This document shows positions 1-8,488 of a stretch of DNA of 64,000 bases, one piece after another. The stretch is from positions 2,232,001-2,296,000 of the forward strand of contig JAWKWE010000004.1 in the NCBI GenBank assembly GCA_041397645.1, written 5' to 3'. Under the pieces are notes generated by a model that was not told where the DNA came from, searched no databases, and saw nothing but the letters and a program-made list of their open reading frames with translations. This DNA comes from Hyphomicrobiaceae bacterium (GTDB lineage Bacteria > Pseudomonadota > Alphaproteobacteria > Rhizobiales > Hyphomicrobiaceae). How positions within the stretch are numbered: the first letter of the stretch is position 1; each line of letters opens with the position of its first letter. Made by a program: the position numbers and the translations under genes.

Positions 1-194
1 ACCCGTCCGGCGAGCCAACGGTCGAGGCGCTGGCCCGCATCCTCAGGCGGCACGGTCAAAGTAACGGGGCCCGTCAACTCTTCGACGGCGTCGATGTCCT
101 CGATAGGCTCGTGCGCAGTCGGCTCTTCAACCGGTCGGCTCTCGAGCTGATCGGTCTTGGATCGAGATTTGCTGGGTCGAGGAGATTTGGGCAC
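1..194 (-). CDS. RluA-family 23S rRNA pseudouridine synthase, N-terminal part (partial)
   Basis: Reading leftward from a GTG at 194, an open frame runs off the window edge. After a hydrophilic leader of about 45 residues it shows TVPPEDAGQRLDRWLA, the start of the S4 RNA-binding domain that opens RluA/RluC/RluD-type pseudouridine synthases. The catalytic domain lies outside the window. A purine-rich GCGGAAAG precedes the GTG, and an in-frame stop further upstream limits the start. The gene is divergent from the small membrane protein gene at 238. Family membership is clear from the S4 motif; which RluA paralogue it is cannot be told. Confidence 0.75.
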   Translation of the reverse strand, partial: MPKSPRPSKSRSKTDQLESRPVEEPTAHEPIEDIDAVEELTGPVTLTVPPEDAGQRLDRWLAGR

Positions 195-237
195 GGCTTT
201 CCGCCGGTGATCGCTTTGGTTGTTCTAGGAGGAAGGC

Positions 238-654
238 ATGACCCGCGAGGGTGAGGCGCAAGCCACCAACACTGGCACCGCAAATAGCGCGGCAGCAGAC
301 GATGCCGCTCTCATGCGCGAAATGCGCCTGCAGCGCAACCTGAAGATCATTATTGCGGTAATGACGCTCTTCATCGTAGCGGGCCTGGGTGCCATCGTCG
401 CGCGCATCGTCTCAGGAGCAAGCAAGCACGTAGCTCCGGCAGCCACAATTTCCCGCCCAGGTGTTTCCGCGGGGCCCTCGATCACGTTGGAGCTGCCGCA
501 GGGGGCGAAAATCGTCTCCGTTTCGCTTTCTGGCAATCGGCTGGCGGTTCACCATGAGGGGCCGCGTGGGTCAGGCATCACGATCCTGGATCTTGAGACG
601 GGCGCGCGCATTGCGGACGTAACGGCCCGGGAGGCCTTGCCAAACGCCCAATAG
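238..654 (+). CDS. Small single-pass membrane protein, conserved hypothetical
   Basis: 138 residues: a polar N-terminus of about 35 residues, one strong transmembrane segment at about 38-62 (IIIAVMTLFIVAGLGAIV), then a periplasmic-looking domain of about 75 residues containing ILDLETGARI. The ATG is preceded by AGGAGG at ideal spacing. It is divergent from an rluA-family gene; small proteins of this layout next to rluA occur in other Hyphomicrobiales (recollection, not checked). The C-terminal part resembles a single beta-propeller blade strand pattern, but one blade is not a fold. Function unknown. Confidence 0.75.
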   Translation: MTREGEAQATNTGTANSAAADDAALMREMRLQRNLKIIIAVMTLFIVAGLGAIVARIVSGASKHVAPAATISRPGVSAGPSITLELPQGAKIVSVSLSGNRLAVHHEGPRGSGITILDLETGARIADVTAREALPNAQ

Positions 655-774
655 CACTTCGCAAGGTGGCTTTGAATATGCCGCATGGCGCGCGAAATGA
701 ATAACGCAAGGCTCGGCGCGCATGTCCTCTTGATTGCGCCTGCGCACTCCCCTATACGGGCACAAGTGAGATGC

Positions 775-850
775 GCCCCGTTCGTCTAGTGGCCCAGGAC
801 ACCCGCCTCTCACGTGGGCAACAGGGGTTCGAGTCCCCTACGGGGCGCCA
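775..850 (+). tRNA. tRNA-Glu (CTC)
   Basis: A 76-nt cloverleaf with acceptor arm GCCCCGT / ACGGGGC, discriminator G and encoded CCA at 848-850. The anticodon stem CCCGC/GTGGG carries one G-T pair and closes the loop CTCTCAC, giving anticodon CTC. The T arm has the TTCGAGT loop. The gene stands alone, between a small membrane protein gene and a lone methyltransferase gene on the opposite strand. Confidence 0.95.
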
Positions 851-925
851 GCTTTTCCTCCAGGGCTTACGTTGCAAGGTGTCTTTTGCACCATCGCTGC
901 TGCTCGCCCAACTGGCCGGTCATTG

Positions 926-1597
926 TTAAGCGCGTTGCGGTTTACGCGCCTCAATTGCAAGCTCCGGCAGATCCAAAGTTGGGTCTACGAACCGCCCGCG
1001 ATCTTCAACCCGAGCAAACATTGCGTCGTCCGCATCGCCAAATCGGCAACGTCGGATTTCGATAAAGCCGACCTTTCTCAGTTCTTCTGTTATTGAGGGC
1101 TCATCCCACATCCAAAGATGCATTGACCCTCCGATTAGCCATCTCATCCGACTTAGCAGCGTCCTCGGCCGCCGCTCCTGACCAAGATGACATGTACGCA
1201 TAAAGTCACCACTGGAGTCGGCGACTCTAATTGACACTTGGCGCACGTAGCGACGCGCCCTTTCTTCCAGGTCTGGCACGATAAGCCGAAATACGCCATC
1301 TGGCTCCAACATCTCGAACGTGTTGTGCAAAGCCTTCCTGAAGTCTTCAAGGGCGAGATGCTCTAGAACATGGGAGGCATAGACACCGCGAACTGTGTTG
1401 GCGGGAACTGAAATTCCCTTAACTATATCGCCGTAACTGACCTGACGAGGAAAGCGCTGCGAATTGCCAGCCAACAGTCCCAACGCTTTTCCCACGACAG
1501 GCAAACGTTCTATTCGAAGTGTTGGAGAACTATCGAAGTTCAACCATCCTTCACCAAAGGAAAATCCGCAGCCGTACTGCACGTAAACTGGAGCCAT
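926..1597 (-). CDS. Class I SAM-dependent methyltransferase-like protein
   Basis: 223 residues. The opening YVQYGCGFSFGEGWLNFD matches methyltransferases that start at the SAM-binding glycine motif and lack an N-terminal extension. VYASHVLEHLALEDFRKAL (about 75-93) is the typical methyltransferase-11 segment, followed by LEPDGVFRLIVPDLE, the post-beta5 motif. Related proteins are often found among polysaccharide or lipopolysaccharide genes, but here the gene sits alone between tRNA-Glu and marR. AGGGGA precedes the ATG. Substrate unknown. Its position beside a tRNA gene and its apparently less GC-rich text hint at acquisition by transfer, but no attachment repeat is visible. Confidence 0.75.
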   Translation of the reverse strand: MAPVYVQYGCGFSFGEGWLNFDSSPTLRIERLPVVGKALGLLAGNSQRFPRQVSYGDIVKGISVPANTVRGVYASHVLEHLALEDFRKALHNTFEMLEPDGVFRLIVPDLEERARRYVRQVSIRVADSSGDFMRTCHLGQERRPRTLLSRMRWLIGGSMHLWMWDEPSITEELRKVGFIEIRRCRFGDADDAMFARVEDRGRFVDPTLDLPELAIEARKPQRA

Positions 1598-1651
1598 TCG
1601 GTTTTCCCCTAGTCCCGTCTATCCGACAAAGCCGGTCACCAGCTCAGCACG

Positions 1652-2128
1652 CTAAACGACATCCTCAGCGTTCGCACCATCGAGGGCGTCGGCGGCTTCC
1701 ATGGAGGCTAGATCAGCGACAAGCCGCAACGCTTTGAGCGTTGCGGAGCGTTCATCTGGCGCGAGTTTTAGAAAAGCACGCTCAAACTTGTGGCCTAACG
1801 CCGGCGGCGCCGCCAAGAGCGCTGCGTGGCCCTTTTCGGTCAACCGAGTGTGCACGATGCGGCGGTCAGTGCGAGACCGATAGCGCTCTACGAGCCCTTT
1901 GGCTTCCAGCTTGTCGAGGATGCCGACCACGGTCGCAGCACTCAGGTCGGCTTCTTCGGATACCGCCCGTCCCGTAACCTCTCCGAGGTCCCTCACGATC
2001 GTCAGTACCACCAGCTGCGGCAGCGTTAGTCCGGCCTGCCGGTCAATCTGACGCGAATGAAGATCAACCGCCCGCGCGATCCGCCGGACCGACTTCAAAA
2101 GAGACCGAAGTTCAGCGTCTTTCGTCAT
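1652..2128 (-). CDS. MarR family transcriptional regulator
   Basis: 158 residues with the MarR winged-helix pattern: a dimerising N-terminal helix region, the segment LTLPQLVVLTIVRDLGEVTGRAVSEEADLSAATVV split across the recognition helices, then LVERYRSRTDRRIVHTRLTEKG, whose DRR-x-V wing is the family hallmark. GGGAG lies just ahead of the ATG. The gene is divergent from the osmolyte operon starting at 2230, with a 101-bp spacer holding repeats that could be its operator. Regulation of that operon is a guess from position; the ligand is unknown. Confidence 0.9.
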   Translation of the reverse strand: MTKDAELRSLLKSVRRIARAVDLHSRQIDRQAGLTLPQLVVLTIVRDLGEVTGRAVSEEADLSAATVVGILDKLEAKGLVERYRSRTDRRIVHTRLTEKGHAALLAAPPALGHKFERAFLKLAPDERSATLKALRLVADLASMEAADALDGANAEDVV

Positions 2129-2161
2129 AGGGCTCCCGACTTAGGTGCGGCGCATTACCGC

Positions 2162-2200
2162 TTGAGGTCTGATCATTATTGCTCTAATCATTTGAGGTCA
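2162..2200. promoter_or_regulatory. Candidate operator and promoter between marR and the NAGGN operon
   Basis: Two direct copies of TTGAGGTC at 2162-2169 and 2192-2199 lie 30 bp apart, start to start. Between them is TGATCA (2170-2175) and the imperfect inverted repeat TGATCA/TAATCA (2170-2190). TTGAGG at 2162 and TAATCA at 2185 are separated by 17 bp and could be a weak -35/-10 pair for the rightward operon. MarR proteins usually bind palindromes of about this size in such divergent spacers. No binding is shown. Confidence 0.45.
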
Positions 2201-2229
2201 AGTTAAATTCGAGAGGAGTGCGCCAGGAT

Positions 2230-4005
2230 ATGTGCGGCTTTTGTGGCGAGATTAATTTCGACGGTCGGAACGCTTCTGCCGCCAGTATCGAGCGCATGGC
2301 TGACAGCATGGCACCGCGGGGACCGGACGGATCTGGCGTCGTAGTGCGGGGCGCAGTAGGTCTTGGACATCGCCGCCTCAAGATCATCGATCTCACCGAA
2401 TGTGCGGCCCAACCGTTCGTCGATACCGAACTTGGGCTCACACTCGCCTTCAACGGCTGCATCTATAATTATCCGGAATTGCGCGCCGAGCTCCAAGCCG
2501 CCGGCTACCGCTTCTCGTCAACTGGCGATACCGAGGTCATCCTCAAAGCCTGGCACGCATGGGGTATCGAAGCGCCAAAACGCTTTCACGGCATGTTTGC
2601 ATTTGCGATCCACGACCGTGCAAGCGGCAGCGTGACGCTCGTGCGCGATCGCTTCGGAATCAAGCCGCTCTACTATGCCGAGCACGCTGGCGGATTGCGC
2701 TTTGCCTCGACACTCCCAGCACTGCTCGCAGCAGGCGATGTCGATACCTCGATCGACAGCGTCGCTCTTCAGCACTACATGACCTGGCACGCTGTCGTTC
2801 CCGCGCCACGTACGATCTTGTCGGGTGTTCGCAAGTTGCCGCCCGCCACGATCCGCGTGATCGAACGGGACGGCAAAATGAAAGACGATACGTTCTGGGC
2901 GCCGCGGTTCGAGCGCACCAGCGCGGACGTTGCCCGTCCTTTCGAGGAATGGCGCGACATGGTGCTGGAAGCGTTGCGCGTTGCTGTGCGTCGCAGGATG
3001 GTTGCGGACGTACCTGTAGGTGTATTGCTTTCGGGCGGTGTCGATAGCTCTTTGATCGTTGGCCTGCTTGCTGAGGAAGGCCAAACGGGTCTCGCCACCT
3101 ATTCCATCGGCTTTGAAGAAGCACACGGCGAGAAAGGTGACGAGTTCCACTACTCCGACATCATCGCCAAGCACTACGGAACGCGCCACCAGAAGATCTT
3201 CATCCCCTCTAGCGAAATGCTGGAAAACCTGCCGCTCACCATCGCGGCTATGTCCGAACCAATGGTTTCTTACGACAACATCGGCTTTTTCTTGTTGTCG
3301 CGCGAGGTGGCGAAGACCATCAAGGTTGTGCAGTCGGGTCAAGGAGCGGACGAGGTGTTCGGCGGCTACCATTGGTATCCTCCGCTCGCAAACTCCAACG
3401 ATGCGGCGGGTGACTATGCCCGCGCTTTTTTCGACCGCACTTTTGAACGGCTGGCGCAGCACCTGAACCGAGAGCATCTACCGCAACGCGACGAAGCGCG
3501 CGCGTTTGTGGAAGCACACTTTGCCATACCCGGCGCGGACGACGCGGTCGATAAGGCCCTCCGACTCGACACCAATGTCATGCTCGTAGACGATCCGGTA
3601 AAGCGCGTTGACAACATGACCATGGCCTGGGGGTTGGAAGCGCGTGTTCCCTTCCTCGATCACGAACTGGTCGAGCTGTCCGAGCGGATTCCAGCACATC
3701 ACAAGCTCGCGCACGGCGGCAAGGGTGTATTGAAAGAAGCCGCGCGCCGCGTGATTCCGGCCGCCGTCATTGACCGGCCCAAGGGCTACTTTCCCGTTCC
3801 CGCCTTGAAATACATCGAGGGCCCATACCTTGAGATGGCGCGCGACGCCCTGACCAGCCGGCGCGCGAAGGAACGCGGGCTTTTCAGATCGGAATATCTG
3901 GACGATCTTTTCAAAGCGCCGAAAGACCACATCACGAAACTACGCGGCTCGGAGCTTTGGCAAGTGGCCCTGCTTGAAATGTGGCTCCAGACCCAAGGGG
4001 TATAG
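2230..4005 (+). CDS. asnO: N-acetylglutaminylglutamine amidotransferase (AsnB-like)
   Basis: 591 residues, glutamine-hydrolysing asparagine synthetase family. The ATG at 2230 is chosen over an in-frame GTG at 2218 because it puts the nucleophilic Cys at position 2 (MCGFCGEINF). An N-terminal class II glutaminase domain (to about 190) is followed by the synthetase domain with the ATP-binding loop SGGVDSS (about 277-283) and GQGADEVFGGY. With the next two genes it forms the trio known from Sinorhizobium meliloti and Pseudomonas that makes the osmolyte N-acetylglutaminylglutamine amide; this enzyme is expected to amidate the C-terminus of the dipeptide. GAGAGGAG lies 12 bp upstream. The stop is 1 bp from the next start. 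Confidence 0.92.
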   Translation: MCGFCGEINFDGRNASAASIERMADSMAPRGPDGSGVVVRGAVGLGHRRLKIIDLTECAAQPFVDTELGLTLAFNGCIYNYPELRAELQAAGYRFSSTGDTEVILKAWHAWGIEAPKRFHGMFAFAIHDRASGSVTLVRDRFGIKPLYYAEHAGGLRFASTLPALLAAGDVDTSIDSVALQHYMTWHAVVPAPRTILSGVRKLPPATIRVIERDGKMKDDTFWAPRFERTSADVARPFEEWRDMVLEALRVAVRRRMVADVPVGVLLSGGVDSSLIVGLLAEEGQTGLATYSIGFEEAHGEKGDEFHYSDIIAKHYGTRHQKIFIPSSEMLENLPLTIAAMSEPMVSYDNIGFFLLSREVAKTIKVVQSGQGADEVFGGYHWYPPLANSNDAAGDYARAFFDRTFERLAQHLNREHLPQRDEARAFVEAHFAIPGADDAVDKALRLDTNVMLVDDPVKRVDNMTMAWGLEARVPFLDHELVELSERIPAHHKLAHGGKGVLKEAARRVIPAAVIDRPKGYFPVPALKYIEGPYLEMARDALTSRRAKERGLFRSEYLDDLFKAPKDHITKLRGSELWQVALLEMWLQTQGV

Positions 4006-4006
4006 C

Positions 4007-5788
4007 GTGACCGCCTCCGACAGCAAGAAAACCCGGGAGCGCTCGAAAGAGCAGCGCCGGCGCGTGCGAATGGCAGGAGCAAGTGGCCCGTCGGCCCGAC
4101 CCGACCCCGCCATGATAGCGCATTCCAGCATCAACTGCGGCTGGGGCCGACTGATATTCGCAAATACGTTTGAAACGACGGACGCACTCGTCGACACGTT
4201 ACGCGCGGAAGGTCTAGAACAGCGCGACATCGCCTTGTACGTCCGCGATCCACACGTCGTGCTTGCGGCCGCTCCGCAAGAACTTTTTCTCGATCCTTCG
4301 CACACCTACCGCCTCGACCTTGGCAACTACCGCTCTGTCCACCGTCGCCAGCCCGCATTTGTTATTCGTCGTCTGACGACGCGCGAAGATGCGGAAGCTA
4401 TCAACGTGCTCTATGCGGCGCGCGGCATGGTGCAGGTGTCGCCGGACTTTTTCTGGTCGAAACGCGACCCGCGCGCGCTGACGGTGATCGTCGCGGAAGA
4501 TGCCGAGACCGGCGTCATTCTAGGGACTGCGATGGGCATCGATCATGCCCGCGCTTTCGGAGATCCCGAACGAGGCTCATCGCTTTGGTGTCTTGCCGTG
4601 TCGCCTCAAGCGCCACACGGAGGAATTGGAGAAGCGCTTGTCCGCAGGCTTGCCGATCACTTCAAGGCGCGCGGCGCGAGCTACATGGACTTGTCGGTGA
4701 TGCACGACAACCTCCAGGCCATCGCACTTTATGAAAAACTCGGCTTCCGGCGCGTTGCTGTTTATAGCGTAAAGCGACGCAATACGTTCAACGAACCGTT
4801 GTACGCAGGCCCAGCCGTCGAAGGTGAGCCCAATCCCTATGCCAAAATCATCATCGACGAAGCACGCCGACGCGGCATTGGCGTCGAAATCACAGATGCG
4901 GAAGGTGGTTTCTTCCGCCTGTCCTATGGTGGCCGATCGGTGAATTGCCGGGAGTCGCTCAGTGAGTTCACGTCTGCGGTCGCCATGTCGATTTGTGACG
5001 ACAAACGCGCGACGCGGCGCATCGTCCAAGCCGCCGGCGTTGTCGTGCCGGACCAGATGACCGATGGCGATGCAGAACAGCGCGCGGCATTTCTCGAAAA
5101 GCACGCAGCAGTCGTCGTTAAACCTGCACGCGGCGAACAAGGCCGTGGTGTTGCCGTCGGCATCCGCACGCCGGAAGATCTGGAAGCTGCCGTTGAGCGG
5201 GCGCGCGCATTTTCAGAAAGCGTGATCCTTGAGGAGTATTTCAAAGGTCAAGATCTGCGCCTTGTCGTCATCGACTACAAGGTCGTCGCCGCAGCGGTGC
5301 GCCGACCAGCCCGCGTATTTGGCGACGATCGCTCAACCATACGCCAACTGATCGAGGTCCAGAGCCGCAGGCGTGCCGCTGCCACCGGCGGCGAAAGCAA
5401 AATCCCGATGGACGCGGAAACTGAGCGCTGCATTCGCGAAGCAGGCTATGACTTCGACAGCGTGCTGCCGCAATCGCTGGAACTGGAAATCCGCAAGACA
5501 GCCAACCTGCACACCGGCGGCACGATTCACGACGTGACCAGCGAAACACACCTCACCCTTATCGAAGCCGCCGTTAAGGCTGCACGTGCTATCGGCATTC
5601 CCGTGACTGGAATAGACCTTATTGTGAAAAGTCCAAAGAGCCCCAACTATGTTTTCATCGAAGCCAACGAACGTCCGGGGTTGGCTAACCATGAACCAAG
5701 ACCAACAGCAGAGCGTTTTATCGATTTCCTTTTTCCGCTATCCATTCCATCAGCTGTACGCGAGGTTCACAGGAGACCAGCGACGTGA
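4007..5788 (+). CDS. ngnG: N-acetylglutaminylglutamine synthetase (GNAT plus ATP-grasp fusion)
   Basis: 593 residues from a GTG preceded by AAGGGG. After about 110 residues comes a GNAT acetyltransferase domain (about 110-260) with the acetyl-CoA region SPQAPHGGIGEALVRRLADH and the segment LYEKLGFRRV. It is joined to an ATP-grasp ligase domain (about 280-585) with VVVKPARGEQGRGV, the glycine-rich ATP loop, and a late VFIEANERPGL resembling metal-binding ATP-grasp ends. One protein could thus acetylate a glutamine and ligate it to a second one, the role known for this family. It overlaps the M42 gene by 4 bp (GTGA), so translation is likely coupled. An ATG at 4070 is a less likely start. Confidence 0.9.
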   Translation: MTASDSKKTRERSKEQRRRVRMAGASGPSARPDPAMIAHSSINCGWGRLIFANTFETTDALVDTLRAEGLEQRDIALYVRDPHVVLAAAPQELFLDPSHTYRLDLGNYRSVHRRQPAFVIRRLTTREDAEAINVLYAARGMVQVSPDFFWSKRDPRALTVIVAEDAETGVILGTAMGIDHARAFGDPERGSSLWCLAVSPQAPHGGIGEALVRRLADHFKARGASYMDLSVMHDNLQAIALYEKLGFRRVAVYSVKRRNTFNEPLYAGPAVEGEPNPYAKIIIDEARRRGIGVEITDAEGGFFRLSYGGRSVNCRESLSEFTSAVAMSICDDKRATRRIVQAAGVVVPDQMTDGDAEQRAAFLEKHAAVVVKPARGEQGRGVAVGIRTPEDLEAAVERARAFSESVILEEYFKGQDLRLVVIDYKVVAAAVRRPARVFGDDRSTIRQLIEVQSRRRAAATGGESKIPMDAETERCIREAGYDFDSVLPQSLELEIRKTANLHTGGTIHDVTSETHLTLIEAAVKAARAIGIPVTGIDLIVKSPKSPNYVFIEANERPGLANHEPRPTAERFIDFLFPLSIPSAVREVHRRPAT

Positions 5789-6963
5789 AGAAAATCGAGC
5801 CTCGGCTTCGCATCGATACCACCTACCTTGAAGATCAGCTTGCCAAGCTGCTGAGCATTCCAAGCCCAACCGGCTACACAGATACCGTCGTCCGCCATGT
5901 CTGCAAAGAACTGGGAAGGCTCGGAGTCGATTACGATCTCACGCGCCGGGGCGCCATTCGTGCTCGCCTCAGCGGACGCCAGACGGCCGGAGCACGCGCT
6001 ATCGTCTCGCACCTCGACACTCTTGGTGCGCAAGTCAAAGCCTTGAAGGACAACGGCCGACTCGAACTCGTCCCCATCGGCACTTGGTCGGCGCGCTTTG
6101 CAGAAGGCGCTCGCACGACAATCTTCAGCGAAACAGGCACCTATCGCGGCACAATCATCCCCCTCAAAGCATCTGGGCACACTTTCGGAGATGAGATCGA
6201 CAGCGCACCAATCGGTTGGGCACACGTCGAGCTGCGCGTCGATGCTTACGCGCGCAATCTCGTAGAGTTGGAGCGCCTGGGCATTGCTGTCGGCGACATC
6301 GTCGCCATCGACCCCCAACCGGAATTCATCGAAAACGGCTTCATCGTATCGCGTCATCTCGATAACAAGGCTGGCGTCGCTGTCATGCTGGCGGCGTTGA
6401 AGGCGATGAAGGACGCACCGCCACCACCGGTACAGATGTTCTGGCTGTTCACGATCGCCGAAGAAGTCGGGCATGGCGCTGCCTCCATTCTCCTGCCTGA
6501 CGTCGCCTCGCTGGTCACGGTTGACAATGGAACCTCCGCGCCAGGGCAGGCGTCCTCCGAGTTCGGCGTCACGATTGCTATGGCCGACCAAACCGGACCG
6601 TTCGATTATCATCTGACGCGCAAACTGATCGGGCTTTGCCGCCAGCACGACATCCGGTTCACACGCGATGTCTTCCGCTACTATCGATCGGACAGTGCAT
6701 CCGCGATCGAGGCAGGGGCTGACGTGCGCACCGCGCTCGTGACGTTCGGCGTCGATGCCAGCCACGGCTATGAACGCATCCACGTGCATGCGCTCCGCTC
6801 CATCGCGGAACTTTTGACGTGCTACAGTCAGAGTGAGGTCGATATCACGCGTGATGAAAGCCTGGTATCCGATCTCAAGGGCTTCACGCGACAGCCGTCC
6901 GAACCGGCAAAGCAGGCGTTGACACCGCAAAGCGACGTGCCGTCGGCAACAAAGAAGCTGTGA
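5785..6963 (+). CDS. Osmoprotectant-cluster M42-family metallopeptidase-like hydrolase
   Basis: 392 residues from a GTG that overlaps the previous stop, with AGGAG 9 bp upstream. Aminopeptidase ligands are in place: the metal His in VSHLDTLG, the bridging Asp in HLDNKAGVAV, the catalytic pair in IAEEVGHG, and the distal His in DASHGYER. It is the third gene of the N-acetylglutaminylglutamine amide trio; M42 members in this context are proposed to act on the dipeptide or its precursors, but the reaction is not established. The last 40 residues are a polar tail. A short hairpin follows the gene. Confidence 0.88.
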   Translation: MKKIEPRLRIDTTYLEDQLAKLLSIPSPTGYTDTVVRHVCKELGRLGVDYDLTRRGAIRARLSGRQTAGARAIVSHLDTLGAQVKALKDNGRLELVPIGTWSARFAEGARTTIFSETGTYRGTIIPLKASGHTFGDEIDSAPIGWAHVELRVDAYARNLVELERLGIAVGDIVAIDPQPEFIENGFIVSRHLDNKAGVAVMLAALKAMKDAPPPPVQMFWLFTIAEEVGHGAASILLPDVASLVTVDNGTSAPGQASSEFGVTIAMADQTGPFDYHLTRKLIGLCRQHDIRFTRDVFRYYRSDSASAIEAGADVRTALVTFGVDASHGYERIHVHALRSIAELLTCYSQSEVDITRDESLVSDLKGFTRQPSEPAKQALTPQSDVPSATKKL

Positions 6964-6983
6964 AGTTTGCGACATTAAAAGAG

Positions 6984-7001
6984 CGCCACGACGTGGTGGC
7001 G
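6984..7001 (+). terminator. Weak terminator-like hairpin after the NAGGN operon
   Basis: CGCCAC (6984-6989) and GTGGCG (6996-7001) form a 6-bp stem with loop GACGTG, followed by TCTTT. It lies 20 bp past the M42 stop and also ends the convergent coiled-coil gene, so it may serve both strands. The stem is short. Confidence 0.45.
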
Positions 7002-7017
7002 TCTTTGGCTCGTTGCG

Positions 7018-8397
7018 TCAGCCCGACTTGTCGAGATTGGAGATGCGTTCCAAGAGTCGGGCCCGGCGTGGCGCGGGCGCTGCTTTCTCGCTCGGGGCAG
7101 GAGCCGCGTCGGCATTGCCGTTGACGGCCTTCAGATACCCTGCGCTTCGCTGTTCGCGGGCCGCCTCAGCATTGCCGTTGCTGGCCGCTGGACGCACAAC
7201 CTCCACACTCGCTTCGGCCAAGCGCCCCGGAACTCGCGGCTGCGCGATGCGATCGGCCAGAGAACGTCTTGGTGTTTCGGCAGAGCCCTTGCCTGCAGCG
7301 CCCTCGCCTTCGGAAGACTGTACGCTCAAACGATGCATCTCCTCGCGGAAATGCTGCGCCTGCCGCGCTAGCCGTTCTGTACCGGCGGCAACCTCGGCAC
7401 GCAAAGCCTCAATGGTATGCTTTTGCTCCTCGACTTGAGCTTGCAGCGCGCCGATCTCGGCCTTGGCAGCCAACGCGTCAGGTTCGTGACGATCCTTGGC
7501 ATCGTCCTCATAGGTCCGCAACGACGCCATCAACCGTGCAATCTCGGAAAGCTGCTCGCGGTTCTCATCCTCGAGTGAGGCCATGCGCTCGGTCCCGCCG
7601 GAATCGGCCTTCAGAGCCTCCAGTTCGGCTTCAACCTTGGCCAACTGAGACCTGAGTCTTGCAGCTTCTGCCTCTTGAGTTGCCTTTTGGTCGCCATCCT
7701 GGCTCGTTGCATCCGCTGCTTGCAGCTTTTCAATCAACCGCGCCTGATCTTCCGATTTGGCACGCAGCGTCTCGATCTCGGTGCGCAGCGCTACCTCACC
7801 GTCAAAACGCGGATCCCCGATGGCCTCGCGGTTGCGGGCTGCGCGTGTGTTTAGTGCAGAGCGCAGCCGTTGCGTTTCCTGAGTGAGCTGCGTGTTGATT
7901 TGACTTGCCTGCTCCAGGGCTTCCGACTGGCGGGCCCCTGTCTGCGTCAGCGAGGCGATCTCACCATCGCGTTGCAACAGCATGCGGCGGGCTTCTCCCA
8001 GCCGCGCCTCCACCTTCGGCAATCGATCGAGAATGGTCTGCTCCAGCACCCGGCGGGCGTTCTGGTGCTCCTCGACGTTGGTCTTCTGCGACTGCAGGAG
8101 ATTTTCAAGTTCGCTGATACGGGCATCACGTCGATTGATCTCGACGCTCTGACGTGCTCCCGTCAGCCCCGCCTCTTCAAGCTTCATCTCCAGCTTGTGA
8201 ACCTCGGTCGCATATTCGGCCCGGAGTCGATCCTTGTCAGCGCGGATCTCCGCTTCGGTGAGCGGCAGGGCCCGCTTGATGCGCTCGGTTGTGAAGCGTT
8301 CAATACGGCGGCGATACGCCGGCATCAGGAACAGCATCGCCAACGCCGCCAGCAGCGTGCCGAGAAGGACAAGCATAGCGTTGTAAACGGTGATCAA
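7018..8397 (-). CDS. Membrane-anchored coiled-coil protein, function unknown
   Basis: 459 residues if translation begins at the TTG at 8397 (behind AGGAACAGG); an in-frame TTG at 8433 and an ATG at 8376 are alternatives. One transmembrane helix near the N-terminus (about 5-27, ending LFLMPAYRRR) is followed by about 330 residues of charged, Leu/Ala/Glu-rich heptad sequence, a long coiled coil, and a basic, Pro/Ala-rich tail with the repeated element NGNA-(D/E)-AA. No enzymatic motif is seen. The layout suggests a structural or scaffolding protein of the inner membrane facing the cytoplasm. Convergent with the osmolyte operon; EipA lies upstream on the same strand. Confidence 0.8.
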   Translation of the reverse strand: MITVYNAMLVLLGTLLAALAMLFLMPAYRRRIERFTTERIKRALPLTEAEIRADKDRLRAEYATEVHKLEMKLEEAGLTGARQSVEINRRDARISELENLLQSQKTNVEEHQNARRVLEQTILDRLPKVEARLGEARRMLLQRDGEIASLTQTGARQSEALEQASQINTQLTQETQRLRSALNTRAARNREAIGDPRFDGEVALRTEIETLRAKSEDQARLIEKLQAADATSQDGDQKATQEAEAARLRSQLAKVEAELEALKADSGGTERMASLEDENREQLSEIARLMASLRTYEDDAKDRHEPDALAAKAEIGALQAQVEEQKHTIEALRAEVAAGTERLARQAQHFREEMHRLSVQSSEGEGAAGKGSAETPRRSLADRIAQPRVPGRLAEASVEVVRPAASNGNAEAAREQRSAGYLKAVNGNADAAPAPSEKAAPAPRRARLLERISNLDKSG

Positions 8398-8441
8398 TGG
8401 CCTGTTCCTGCCACTTAGGCGACGCGACGACAAAAGCCCGG

Positions 8442-8460
8442 CGGGAGGCCGAAGCTCCCG
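8442..8460 (-). terminator. Terminator-like hairpin after eipA
   Basis: Read on the minus strand, CGGGAG and CTCCCG pair around a 7-nt loop and are followed shortly by GGGCTTTTG. It lies 28 bp beyond the EipA stop, upstream of the coiled-coil gene. Confidence 0.45.
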
Positions 8461-8488
8461 TCAAACAGCCTATGATCAAAGCGCCGAC

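Noticed and set aside
775..1597. Possible integration site at tRNA-Glu
   Set aside because: No copy of the tRNA 3' end was seen nearby and no integrase gene is present.
2518..3477. Minus-strand open frame opposite the amidotransferase
   Set aside because: Antisense to a conserved enzyme, without motif or ribosome site.
5767..6975. Long minus-strand open frame (about 400 codons) opposite the M42 gene
   Set aside because: The plus-strand M42 protein has all metal ligands; the antisense frame has no motif.
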